Assembly (NCBI RefSeq): GCF_900129405.1
Contig: NZ_FQVQ01000014.1
Location: 33,770-97,769, forward strand
Reading direction: 5' to 3'
DNA: 64,000 nt
Origin: Flavobacterium fontis
Lineage (GTDB): Bacteria; Bacteroidota; Bacteroidia; Flavobacteriales; Flavobacteriaceae
Made by a program: the position numbers and the translations under genes. This document shows, piece by piece, positions 52,644-61,400 of the stretch (its first letter is position 1; every line of letters begins with the position of its first letter). The notes beneath the pieces were generated by a model. The model saw only the letters and a program-made list of their open reading frames with translations, was not told where the DNA came from and ran no database searches.

Positions 52644-53436
52644 AGTTTTTTTGATTAGAAGTGTTTAAATGATTTGGCTGAAGCTCATTCTTTTTGGGAT
52701 TGAACTTGTCGGTATTAATTATCCAATTGTTTGCTGAAGCTTTCCAGTCTTTCATTTTTGATTTGCCGCCCACAAGCCATCCTTTGCTAGTGTAATAGTT
52801 GAAAAACTTCTCTGCTTCTTGAATGGTGCTGCTTTTTTCGATGAAGTAGTTTTGAAGCTCATCATAATTAGGAGGAATATCATCCTGGTTGTACCTTTTT
52901 TTTTCGCGCAACTTTTTTTTTGGTTCCGATTCACTTTTAAAGTCAGGTTGAAAATTTAATTTTTCAATTTTTTTTGATTCGCTATTTATATCGTTTAAAC
53001 TGTTTGTATTGTTTATATTGTTTGTATATATATATACCTGTTCAGTACTTGTATCATTACTAGTACAGTGCTGGTTCAGTACCGGTTCATCAACTTGTTC
53101 ATTTTTTAGTTTTTTGGCTTCCTTGCGGGTGATGGGTTTTGTATAAAAATCGAGTTCCAATATTTCCACCATGCTGCTTTTGTATGGGTTGTAAGACGGA
53201 GAGTAGATTATATAGCCGTTTTTAACCAGATCCTTAATGCATTTGTGGTAAGTTGCTTTGGAACTTATTTTACTAATACGCATTAATTCGTCCCGGGAGA
53301 TGCTGATGGGATTTACAAAACGGTTTTGATTCCATACTTGAAATATTGCAATGTAAAGACTTATGTGTGTAGGATTAAAGTCGTAATCGAGCACTACTTT
53401 TTCAAAAAAGCCGGAGAGGTGTTTTATGTAATTCAT
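52627..53436 (-). CDS. Winged-helix, DnaD/replication-initiation-like protein
   Basis: The protein has 269 residues. The N-terminal half is a winged helix-turn-helix (HISLYIAIFQVWNQN, SISRDELMRISKISSKATYH, DLVKNGYIIYSPSY). A low-complexity Ser/Asn/Thr linker follows. The C-terminal tail (AEKFFNYYTSKGWLVGGKSK, DWKASANNWI) is the one common to phage and plasmid replication proteins. With its ATPase partner it resembles a helicase-loading pair, so the element might replicate after excision. That is inference. Confidence 0.75.
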   Translation of the reverse strand: MNYIKHLSGFFEKVVLDYDFNPTHISLYIAIFQVWNQNRFVNPISISRDELMRISKISSKATYHKCIKDLVKNGYIIYSPSYNPYKSSMVEILELDFYTKPITRKEAKKLKNEQVDEPVLNQHCTSNDTSTEQVYIYTNNINNTNSLNDINSESKKIEKLNFQPDFKSESEPKKKLREKKRYNQDDIPPNYDELQNYFIEKSSTIQEAEKFFNYYTSKGWLVGGKSKMKDWKASANNWIINTDKFNPKKNELQPNHLNTSNQKNYGEPL

Positions 53437-53529
53437 GGTAGTAGTATTAAAATTGAATTTTTAAGAATTATGACTTTTATACAGTCACATGCTTCGCATG
53501 TTCCGTAGCATTGGTTTGATGGTTCCATA

Positions 53530-53832
53530 CTATTTCTCGAGCATTTTTTTAATGTCTTCGTATTTGTAGAAAATGATGCCGCCGATACGTTTGTAGTTGA
53601 GTGTACCATTGATGCGTAAGTTTTGTAAAGTGCCTGGGGAGATTTTGAGCAGCTTGCGGACTTCCGCTGATTTTAACCATTGTGCCGGTTGTTCTGTTTT
53701 TCCGAGCATTTCTTGAATTTCAGACAGTAGTACATGACTGAAGTTTAATAGGTCCTTTTTCGTGATTGGTTGATGACTTAGTAGCTCTAAATTATCAACT
53801 TCCGGAAACAATTTTCTTGGGTGTAAGTTCAT
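53530..53832 (-). CDS. Excisionase-like helix-turn-helix protein
   Basis: The protein has 100 residues. The C-terminal half is a MerR/excisionase-type winged helix (WLKSAEVRKLLKISPGTLQN, LNYKRIGGIIFYKYEDIKKML). It is probably the recombination directionality factor of the element or a local regulator. Two copies of a paired repeat (CCCAAGTTG) lie in the intergenic region just upstream. Confidence 0.83.
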   Translation of the reverse strand: MNLHPRKLFPEVDNLELLSHQPITKKDLLNFSHVLLSEIQEMLGKTEQPAQWLKSAEVRKLLKISPGTLQNLRINGTLNYKRIGGIIFYKYEDIKKMLEK

Positions 53833-53887
53833 AATGAAAGTGTTTTATTTGTTATGTGACAAAACAAATTCATTTGCTAATTTTTTA

Positions 53888-53912
53888 TTCCCAAGTTGAA
53901 CCCAAGTTGGGA
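53888..53912. promoter_or_regulatory. Paired 9-mer site 1 (CCCAAGTTG x2, 11-bp spacing)
   Basis: CCCAAGTTG occurs at 53890-53898 and 53901-53909, one helical turn apart, within TTCCCAAGTTG-AA-CCCAAGTTGGGAA. The second half also forms CCCAACTTGGG-like dyad symmetry. Probable protein-binding site upstream of the excisionase-like gene. Confidence 0.55.
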
Positions 53913-54043
53913 ACGATTTTAAGTCAAATTAGATTAAACACTTTGATTTTATTGGGGTTTCAGATTTATAATTTCACTCCTTTGAAATAGCTTGATTGGT
54001 AGAACAGTACAAAAAATAATCAAAACTGAAAGTAGATAGTATT

Positions 54044-54068
54044 TTCCCAAGTTGTTCCCAAGTTGGGA
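54044..54068. promoter_or_regulatory. Paired 9-mer site 2 (CCCAAGTTG x2, 11-bp spacing)
   Basis: CCCAAGTTG recurs at 54046-54054 and 54057-54065 with the same 11-base step as site 1, 156 bases away in the same orientation. The two sites frame the region between the excisionase-like and RteC-like genes. Confidence 0.55.
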
Positions 54069-54074
54069 TAAATT

Positions 54075-54101
54075 AAAACCCTAGTCGCAGACCAGGGTTT
54101 T
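54075..54101. terminator. Terminator of the RteC-like gene
   Basis: The stem AAAACCCT-a-GTC / GAC-c-AGGGTTTT has a GCA loop and lies at the end of the RteC-like gene. The layout matches the terminator at 19514-19542. Confidence 0.75.
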
Positions 54102-54939
54102 AATTGTCTTCCTCAATCATCTTTTGGTTGAGGTTTTCTGAAAGTGTGTTCAGAAATTTTGTTTTGTTGTTCTTTCTTGCTTTGATATCGAGATATGCCC
54201 GATACAATCCATCTTCAATATCAACGTTTAACATCCTACCTAAACACATTGCAATCTCTTTGATGTCATTATTGCCATGGTTGATTGCTTTGGATGCATG
54301 AAGCGCATAAACAAGCTCGATTAAGTCGACCTTAGTACCGGTCCAATTAAGATTTGATTTGGTGTTATAGAATAAGCTTTTGGAAATATTTGTCAGTTCC
54401 TCTATTCGTTCTTCGTAGAATTCAATAAGATTATCGTTGGCCAAAATTAAGGCCACATTATAATCGTATAAACTGCAGCGCCTAACATCAATATAAATTC
54501 TAGCAATGTGTTTGTTGATTGATTGTTTGGTTCCATACCTCGTAAAGTACATGTGATCATAATGTGTAAAACCGCTGCGGTAATACTTGTAAAACTCTTT
54601 ATCCTTGGTTGATGCCTGATGACATTTGACAATTACATCTTTGTAATATTTGATTTTTAGTTTCCGGCTGGTGTTAGGTGCCTTGGATTCTATTTCCAGA
54701 ATTTTGTGGTAATAAATGTATTTTGAGGTTAGTTTGCTTTTTAACTCCTTGAAAAAGAAAATTTCCTCTTCGATGTTTTTAAACTCATAACCCTCCAGCC
54801 AAATAAATAACTCATTGAGCTTTTCTTCCAAATAATTTGACAAATGTTTGGCTTGGCAAATTGGGGAATTATAAGTCGTTTCAGTTCTTAAAATTTCAGA
54901 ATCAACCTTGCAAAAGAATTCACCACAAAATGATTGCAT
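54100..54939 (-). CDS. RteC-family regulator
   Basis: The protein has 279 residues and matches the RteC family by pattern (FIWLEGYEFKNIEEEIFFFKEL; YYRSGFTHYDHMYFTRYGTKQ; LNWTGTKVDLIELVYALHASKAIN). In CTnDOT, RteC activates the excision operon. Here it lies next to an excisionase-like gene and the integrase, so a similar role is likely. No RteA/RteB two-component genes are seen nearby, so the input signal is unknown. Confidence 0.85.
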   Translation of the reverse strand: MQSFCGEFFCKVDSEILRTETTYNSPICQAKHLSNYLEEKLNELFIWLEGYEFKNIEEEIFFFKELKSKLTSKYIYYHKILEIESKAPNTSRKLKIKYYKDVIVKCHQASTKDKEFYKYYRSGFTHYDHMYFTRYGTKQSINKHIARIYIDVRRCSLYDYNVALILANDNLIEFYEERIEELTNISKSLFYNTKSNLNWTGTKVDLIELVYALHASKAINHGNNDIKEIAMCLGRMLNVDIEDGLYRAYLDIKARKNNKTKFLNTLSENLNQKMIEEDN

Positions 54940-54993
54940 GATGTATAGTTTATATTGATTTGGTTTGTTTTGTGCTAAAATACTGTAATTTAT

Positions 54994-55024
54994 AAAATAA
55001 AAAAGTACACAAAAAGTGTACTTT
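54994..55024 (-). terminator. Terminator of the integrase gene
   Basis: The stem AAAGTACAC (55002-55010) / GTGTACTTT (55016-55024) has an A-rich stretch on its low-coordinate side, which is a T-run on the minus strand. Confidence 0.75.
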
Positions 55025-55058
55025 AAAACAATATTATTTGATATGGTTTAAAACCAAA

Positions 55059-56306
55059 TCAGGTTCCTGATTTATGAGTAATTAAGTATGAGTTAGTCCC
55101 GAATTTAGATTTTAAAGCTATCATGTCTTCACTAATTTTCTTGTCTAAGATTTTAGCATAATGTTGGGTAGTTTTCAAATTGGTGTGCCCTAACATTTTA
55201 CTGACGGTTTCCAACGGTACACCGTTAGACAGCGTTACTGTTGTCGCAAAAGTATGTCGGGCAATGTGAAAGGTTAAGTCTTTTTTAATACCGCATACAT
55301 CAGCTATTTCCTTTAGGTAGGCGTTCATTTTTTGGTTGCTTAAAATAGGCAGTAATCTGTTTTCATTTATACAAACCGGATGATTCTCGTATTTGGATAT
55401 TATTTTCTGTGCTGTTGGCAGCAATGGAATTTTTGAAGCGGTATCCGTTTTTTGACGGTTTTTGAATATCCACTTATCGCCATCTATTCCCATGGCGATG
55501 TTGTCTGTAGTAAGCTGCTGAACATCGATATAGGCAAGGCCTGTGAAGCAAGAGAAAATGAATATGTCGCGGACAAGTTCCAACCGCTCAGTTGTAAATT
55601 GTTTATTGATGATTTCCTCTAATTCTTTTTCGGTAAGAAACTCTCGAATGACTTCTTTAATTTTGGCTTTATAATTAACAAATGGGTCCTTTTGCAGCCA
55701 TCCATTAGCCAAACATTGGTTTATTATTTTATGGAAGTTCTTGATGTATTTAACAGCGGTATTGTTTGCACATTTTCTAACACTTCGTAAATAAAACTCA
55801 TATTCTGTAATAAATGCATGGTCAATCTTATCAATATTGATATCAGAGATGTTGTATTTCCAAATAAGAAATTCTTTAGTGTGCTTTAATGATGTTTCAT
55901 ATCGCTCCAAAGTTCCGGCAGCATATTCATGGCCGACCAATTCTTTAATTTTGCGATTGTGCTCCACGAAGATAGGGATGAGCATTCGTTCTCTAACTTT
56001 TATATCCAAGAGTCTGTTTTTGAATTCCTCTAAAGTAACTGTTATACCATCTTTTAAAAGTTCAAAGTGAATTTCATTAATTCGGTTTTTTGTAAAATCA
56101 AGTAAACTGTTAATTGAACAAGCCTCCTCTGAATTACCTTTCATTCTGCCTTGTTCAGAGGACCATTTTGAAGGTTCAATAAATTTTTTGGTACTATACT
56201 CGAGTCTTTTACCATCTACGGTTAATCGAATATAAATTGGGAATTGTCCAGAGGAATTGACCTTAGTCGACTTTGCATAAAAATGCGTAGTGATTTTTGT
56301 TTTCAT
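55059..56306 (-). CDS. Tyrosine recombinase (island integrase)
   Basis: The protein has 415 residues: an arm-binding N-terminus (FYAKSTKVNSSGQFPIYIRL), a SAM-like core-binding domain (~105-205) and a catalytic domain (~215-390). The HxxR is in FHIARHTFATT, the second His in LGHTNLKTTQ and the nucleophile Tyr near residue 383 in HYAKIL. The usual Arg I position is Ala in FTGLAYIDVQQL, as in IntDOT-type Bacteroidota integrases that lack this Arg. Its gene lies 280 bases from the tRNA 3' end, as expected for an enzyme inserting at that site. Confidence 0.93.
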   Translation of the reverse strand: MKTKITTHFYAKSTKVNSSGQFPIYIRLTVDGKRLEYSTKKFIEPSKWSSEQGRMKGNSEEACSINSLLDFTKNRINEIHFELLKDGITVTLEEFKNRLLDIKVRERMLIPIFVEHNRKIKELVGHEYAAGTLERYETSLKHTKEFLIWKYNISDINIDKIDHAFITEYEFYLRSVRKCANNTAVKYIKNFHKIINQCLANGWLQKDPFVNYKAKIKEVIREFLTEKELEEIINKQFTTERLELVRDIFIFSCFTGLAYIDVQQLTTDNIAMGIDGDKWIFKNRQKTDTASKIPLLPTAQKIISKYENHPVCINENRLLPILSNQKMNAYLKEIADVCGIKKDLTFHIARHTFATTVTLSNGVPLETVSKMLGHTNLKTTQHYAKILDKKISEDMIALKSKFGTNSYLITHKSGT

Positions 56307-56445
56307 TTTTGGTAACCTTTAAGTTAGAAATAATTTATAAAAAGGTTTGCCAATTGACAAGATGTTCAAGTATTGAAAAGGTTACTGAACATGTTAAGCA
56401 CCGTTTGTGTAATAGCAGTAAATACAATGCTTAAGCGAATTTTGC

Positions 56446-56481
56446 GAGACCCGGATCATATATTTTTTTGGGTCTCGATTT
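56446..56481. repeat. CGAGACCC/GGGTCTCG inverted repeat and right subterminal copy
   Basis: CGAGACCC (56446-56453) and GGGTCTCG (56470-56477) form a perfect 8-bp inverted repeat. The right half continues as GGGTCTCGATTT (56470-56481), also found near the left end at 17289-17300. Candidate integrase or excisionase binding region. Apart from this and the next terminator, 56307-56587 holds nothing I recognise. Confidence 0.5.
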
Positions 56482-56532
56482 AGTCCCTTGTATTTTAAAA
56501 AAGAATGAATAATTTGGTTGATTCAAAAATGG

Positions 56533-56567
56533 AAAAACCCCAAAATCATAGGATTTTGAGGTTTTTT
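56533..56567. terminator. Terminator now following tRNA-Ser
   Basis: The stem CCCCAAAATC / GATTTTGAGG is flanked by A-runs on the left and T-runs on the right. It belongs to the island and replaces the displaced terminator at 17185-17214. Confidence 0.75.
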
Positions 56568-56587
56568 ATTTCCTTTGAAAGAAATAC

Positions 56588-56605
56588 TGCGGAGAAAGAG
56601 GGATT
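56588..56605. other. attR: island/tRNA-Ser junction
   Basis: The 18 bases are identical to 17217-17234 and cover the discriminator, acceptor 3' strand and part of the T-arm of tRNA-Ser. The tRNA is therefore intact after integration. Confidence 0.88.
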
Positions 56606-56674
56606 CGAACCCCCGGACCTGTTACAGTCAACAGTTTTCAAGACTGCCGCAATCGACCACTCTGCCATTTCTCC
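56590..56674 (-). tRNA. tRNA-Ser (anticodon UGA)
   Basis: Read on the minus strand, the gene begins GGAGAAATGGCAGAGTGG. The acceptor stem is GGAGAAA/TTTCTCC, the anticodon loop CTTGAAA has anticodon TGA, a long variable arm follows and the T-arm contains GGTTCGAATCC. Length is 85 bases without the CCA end, which is not encoded in full. It is the attachment target of the island. Confidence 0.95.
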
Positions 56675-57163
56675 AATACCTTCGCATCACTACTGCAATG
56701 CGGATGCAAATATATAAAGCTTTTTTGCTTTTGCAAACACTTTTTAGGGCAAAATCGAAAAGAATTTTGAAAGAAAGAGTAAAAAGCTCAAAATCAAAGC
56801 AAAAGAATAACCTGAGTGCATCTGCATAACTTTTTAAAATGAATCAAACGTTATACAGATGCAAATTTCCGTTGGCAAATGGATTAACCCAAACAATAGG
56901 ATTTCTGCACTCTAAAACAGTAATCGAAAGAAAGAACGTGCCCTTCGGAAACATCAGGCTATAGTGGGAAATATAACAACTGTCAGTATAATTTAACCAT
57001 TCATTCAATTGTAAATTAAAAACACTTCAATAATGCAAGTAAGTTATTATGAATAGTTCTATTTAACAATTGATACAACAAAGATACTAGTAAGTTTGGG
57101 GATAACCAAAGTAAAAACCCCCCAATATCAAAGTATTTTACCCCTAGGAAATGGGTATTTTTC
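56675..57163. other. Gene-free stretch between tRNA-Ser and the LuxR regulator
   Basis: This A+T-rich region of nearly 490 bases should contain the tRNA promoter at its left end. I see no open frame with coding character, no repeat and no strong hairpin beyond AAAGC/GCTTT-like short pairs near 56717-56735. Confidence 0.5.
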
Positions 57164-57787
57164 CTATTGGTGCTTTTTAAATACTGCCGCTAGTTCTAAA
57201 ATGTTAGTAACGCCTGTCTTCGCAAAGATTCGCTTTTTATACGTACTTACAGTAGTTGCTGCTAAATCGAGGCGTTGTGTCATCGCTTGATTGGACAGCC
57301 CTAGAATGAGGAGTTCAGCCACTTGAAGTTCGCGCGAAGACAACTTTAACAAAGGATTCACTGTACGTCGGGATGATTTTAATTTCGCATTCCCTATTTT
57401 AATTTTCGCCTCAAAATATTGAGATCCCTCTGTTAATAAAACCAATGTTTTGGTTAAATGTTCCAGGGAATCGGTTTTCTCTAACACGACTGAAGCTCCT
57501 AAAGAAAATAATTTCCGTTTGGTTTCTTCTTCATATATGGCCGAAAAAACAGCGATATTGAGTGATTTATTCAACCGAGATATCCGTTTGACAAGAGAAT
57601 AATTAATCTTTTGTTTTACAAAAACATCTACAATAACTAAGTCAAAGGATTGCGCTTTAAGTAATTGTTCCATCTCCAATTCAGAGGAGGCAAAATAGAG
57701 CTTACAATGGGATATGTCTTTAAACAAGCCTTCATAAGCATACTTCATGACCGGAACCGCATCATAAATTAAAATAGTTCTTTCCAT
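57164..57787 (-). CDS. LuxR-type (NarL/FixJ) response regulator
   Basis: The protein has 207 residues from ATG 57787; a TTG eight codons earlier is less likely. The receiver domain has Asp54 in LVIVDVFV and Lys in VLEKTD, but the N-terminal acidic pair is reduced to one Asp (LIYDAVP), so phosphorylation may be weak. The C-terminal LuxR helix-turn-helix is clear (LSSRELQVAELLILGLSNQA, AATTVSTYKKRIFAKTGVTN). It is transcribed away from the secreted-protein genes and might control them. Confidence 0.9.
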   Translation of the reverse strand: MERTILIYDAVPVMKYAYEGLFKDISHCKLYFASSELEMEQLLKAQSFDLVIVDVFVKQKINYSLVKRISRLNKSLNIAVFSAIYEEETKRKLFSLGASVVLEKTDSLEHLTKTLVLLTEGSQYFEAKIKIGNAKLKSSRRTVNPLLKLSSRELQVAELLILGLSNQAMTQRLDLAATTVSTYKKRIFAKTGVTNILELAAVFKKHQ

Positions 57788-57994
57788 ATCGATACTGCGG
57801 TTGATTTCCAACCGATTAATTGAGAGTGCGCTGCAAGTTAAGCGATTTTTATTTCTTACAAAAAAATTATACTAAAAAGATTCATTTTTACTGAGTATTC
57901 ATCAAAAAATTACGATTACTCAAAATACTATTTCTAAAGATTTATTTAAAAGTATAACTTATCAACAAAATTTTATTCTTTTTTTTAAGAACAA

Positions 57995-58002
57995 TATATT
58001 TG
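57995..58002 (+). promoter_or_regulatory. Candidate -7 box upstream of the secreted-protein genes
   Basis: TATATTTG matches TAnnTTTG, 25 bases before the start at 58027. No -33 TTG is evident. Confidence 0.4.
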
Positions 58003-58026
58003 ATATGCGTATAAAATTACTTACAA

Positions 58027-58470
58027 ATGAAATCATTTCAGGAGTTCTCGTTTGCAGGTCTACGACTTGTTTTTTTCCTTTTTATGTACACTACATGCAG
58101 TCAAGCACAGCATTGGTATTTAAATGATAATTCTAAAGTTAACGATATATTTACTTCTCAGGTTGGAATGCCCAATCACCTTGGAAATTCACCCGATCAG
58201 CCTTTACATTCACTGACCGAAATTTTACAACGTTGCAAAGAGGGTGATACTATTTATGTTGACACAGGTTCTTACCCCGAATTTACTGCGTCGGGAGAGC
58301 TCTTAATTTCACTTTCGAAGCATGTCATCATTATTCATTTTTCGCAAAAAGAATTGTTTTCAAAAAAACAATATCCTACAACTGTGAAAGCCACTGCGGA
58401 AGAATTTTACATTCTGAATGACCAACCTGTAAGCCGTGAAGTCTATCTACAACATCTTCAAAAAAAGTAG
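58027..58470 (+). CDS. Small secreted protein, resembling the start of a beta-helix protein
   Basis: The protein has 147 residues. The signal segment (about 12-28, LRLVFFLFMYTTCSQAQ) is followed by HWYLNDNSKVNDIF and GNSPDQPLHSLTEILQRCKEGDTIYVDTGSY, the opening pattern of right-handed parallel beta-helix surface proteins (a DUF1565-like first coil). The rest of a helix is absent, so it may be a truncated relative or a small independent domain. It precedes the giant secreted protein gene by 4 bases, which suggests co-transcription. Confidence 0.7.
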   Translation: MKSFQEFSFAGLRLVFFLFMYTTCSQAQHWYLNDNSKVNDIFTSQVGMPNHLGNSPDQPLHSLTEILQRCKEGDTIYVDTGSYPEFTASGELLISLSKHVIIIHFSQKELFSKKQYPTTVKATAEEFYILNDQPVSREVYLQHLQKK

Positions 58471-58474
58471 TTCT

Positions 58475-61400
58475 ATGAAAATAAGAATCCTTATTTATAG
58501 CCTACTTTTTGGGCTAAAAACTTTGGCACAACCCGCCAATAATACCTGTGCTACTGCGACGCCAATCGTGGTGGGCAACGGAACCTGTAATTCTATTCTC
58601 TATGATAATACGGGAGCAAATACACTAGGGAATCCTCCTACACCCGCTTGTTGGACCCCCAATTCAATGAGTCATACGGTTTGGTTTTCATTTGTAGCTA
58701 CTACGGCAGATATTGAACTATCTTCCAATTTTGGTGGAACGTTGGCTAATACACAAATCGCCGTATATAGTGGAACTTGTGGAAGTCTCACGCAAATTGC
58801 ATGTCAAGAAGATGTAAATACGGCAGCCGGTCTCTTACACACGAATGTGATTTTACATGGACTTACCCCAGGAAACACCTATTATGTTGCCATTGATGGA
58901 AACGGAAATACCACGGGAACTTTCGGAATTTGTGCCCAAGAAGCACAACCCTTAGGACCTCCTCTCCCCGTTCAGGATTGTGCAACGGCGCAAACACTTT
59001 GTAATCTGGGAAATGTATCTGTCCCCGATGGCCCTGGTGGCGTGGGAACCTCTGTTGAATCCCCGAGTTGTTTTGGAGCCCCGGGAGAACGATCCTCGAG
59101 TTGGTATACCTTTACCGCCGCAACAAACGGAGTTTTGGCTTTTACCATAACGCCCAATGCCGCGGTTGACTATGATTTTGCCGTTTATGACACAACAACC
59201 AGTTGCCCCGGTACTGAATTATCTTGTAACTGGAGTGGTGTTCTTGGGTCGACAGGATTGGGTTGTACAGGGGTTCAATGTAATCCAACGATCAACGTAG
59301 TCGCAGGGAATACCTATACCATACTTGTGGATCGATTTACAGCCAATTCATCGGCAGGTTTTACGCTTGATTTCACAGGCACTACTGCAACCTTTGCAAG
59401 TCCAAATCCAAGCTTTACAGCCAATACCGCTTGCTTAGGCAACCCAACCCAGTTTACGAATACTACCAATGGAAACTTTACCTACAGTTGGAACTTTGGA
59501 GATGGTAGTACAGCAACGGTTGAGAATCCAATACACACCTACAGTGCTGCGGGAACCTATCCTGTCACCTTATTATTGACAGCAGTCCCAGGTGGATGTC
59601 AAAATCAAATTATTCAAAATGTTACGGTAACTCCTTTACCCACCGTCGATGCAGGTGCCAATGCAACCATTTGTCCGGGTGATTGTATTACCTTATCAGG
59701 GACAACGAATGCAACAGGGGGATCTTCTGCCCCTATCGCATTTACAAATACTACCGCCGTAGCGATACCTGATAGCGATACGACAACAGGAGCCGTTTCA
59801 ACCATAGCCGTTAGTGGTATTAGTCCCACTATCGTTTCAACGGGAAGTATTGTTTCGGTTTGTTTAAACATTACCCACACTTGGAATAGTGATTTGGATA
59901 TTTATCTGCAAGCTCCCAATGGAACACGAATCGAACTCTCAACAGACAATGGAGGTATTGATGATAATTACACCAACACCTGTTTTTCAATGAGTGCTGC
60001 AACATTAATTACAGCTGGCACATCACCCTTTACTGGAAGTTTTATACCCGAGCAATCATTCAATCTTTTTAATGGGAGTGCAATCAATGGAAACTGGCAA
60101 TTAATTGTTCAAGATGACGCTGGAGGAGATTTAGGGACGATCAACAATTGGAGTATTTCATTTAATAATTTACTACCCACATTTAGCTGGTCACCAACAA
60201 CAGGAATGACCAATGCGAATACCTTAACACCAACGGTTTGTCCTACGGCAACCACAACCTATACTTTAACAGCCAATAACGGTGCAACCTGCGTGGTTAC
60301 GGATACCGTGACGATTTCTGTCAATGGTTCAACTACGCCTACCTTTACCGCTGTAGCGCCCATTTGTGCAGGAGCGACCCTTACGGCATTGCCTACGACA
60401 TCGAACAATGGAATTTTGGGAACGTGGTCGCCTGCTTTGAATAACACAGCCACAACAACGTATACTTTTACCCCCAATGCTGGGCAGTGCGCCACCACTA
60501 CAACCTTGACCGTTACCGTCAATCCGCAAGTGACGCCTACCTTTACTGCCGTGTCACCCATTTGTTCGGGAGCGACTTTAGCAGCTTTGCCTACGACATC
60601 GAACAACGGGATTTCTGGAACGTGGTCGCCAGCACTCAACAACACAGCCACAACAACGTATACCTTTACCCCCAATGCAGGACAGTGTGCGACGACCACA
60701 ACCTTGACCATCACCGTCAATCCGCAAGTGACGCCTACCTTTACCGCTGTAGCGCCCATTTGTTCGGGAGCGACCTTAGCGGCTTTGCCTACGACATCGA
60801 ATAACGGAATTTTGGGAACCTGGGCACCAGCACTCAATAACTCAGCCACAACAACGTATACCTTTACCCCCAATGCAGGACAGTGTGCGACGACCACAAC
60901 CTTGACCATCACCGTCAATCCGCAAGTGACGCCTACCTTTACCGCTGTAGCGCCCATTTGTTCGGGAGCGACCTTAGCGGCTTTGCCTACGACATCGAAT
61001 AACGGAATTTTGGGAACCTGGGCACCAGCACTCAATAACTCAGCCACAACAACGTATACCTTCACCCCCAATGCAGGACAGTGTGCGACGACCACAACCT
61101 TGACCATCACCGTCAATCCGCAAGTGACGCCTACCTTTACCGCTGTAGCGCCCATTTGTTCGGGAGCGACGGTAGCGGCTTTGCCTACGACATCGAACAA
61201 CGGGATTTCGGGAACGTGGTCGCCTGCTTTGAATAACACAGCCACAACAACGTATACCTTTACCCCCAATGCCGGGCAGTGCGCGACGACTACAACTATG
61301 ACCATTACCGTCAATCCACAAGTGACGCCCACGTTTACGGCTGTAGCGCCCATTTGTTCGGGAGCGACTTTAGCGGCTTTGCCTACGACATCGAACAACG

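Larger units (their letters stand above)
17217..56605. mobile_element. 39.4-kb integrated metal-resistance island at tRNA-Ser
   Basis: The element is bounded by an 18-bp direct repeat, one copy inside tRNA-Ser. It has a tyrosine integrase adjacent to the tRNA, RteC, an excisionase-like protein and an AAA-type ATPase at the right end. Cargo is mostly heavy-metal efflux. No relaxase, coupling protein or Tra/VirB-like gene is visible, so it is not self-conjugative on this evidence. It could be mobilised by another element. By eye the island is more A+T rich than the left flank. Confidence 0.85.

Noticed and set aside
17881..56605. Conjugative transposon (ICE)
   Set aside because: Integrase and RteC suggest it, but no relaxase, coupling protein or Tra proteins could be found; I therefore call it an integrated island.
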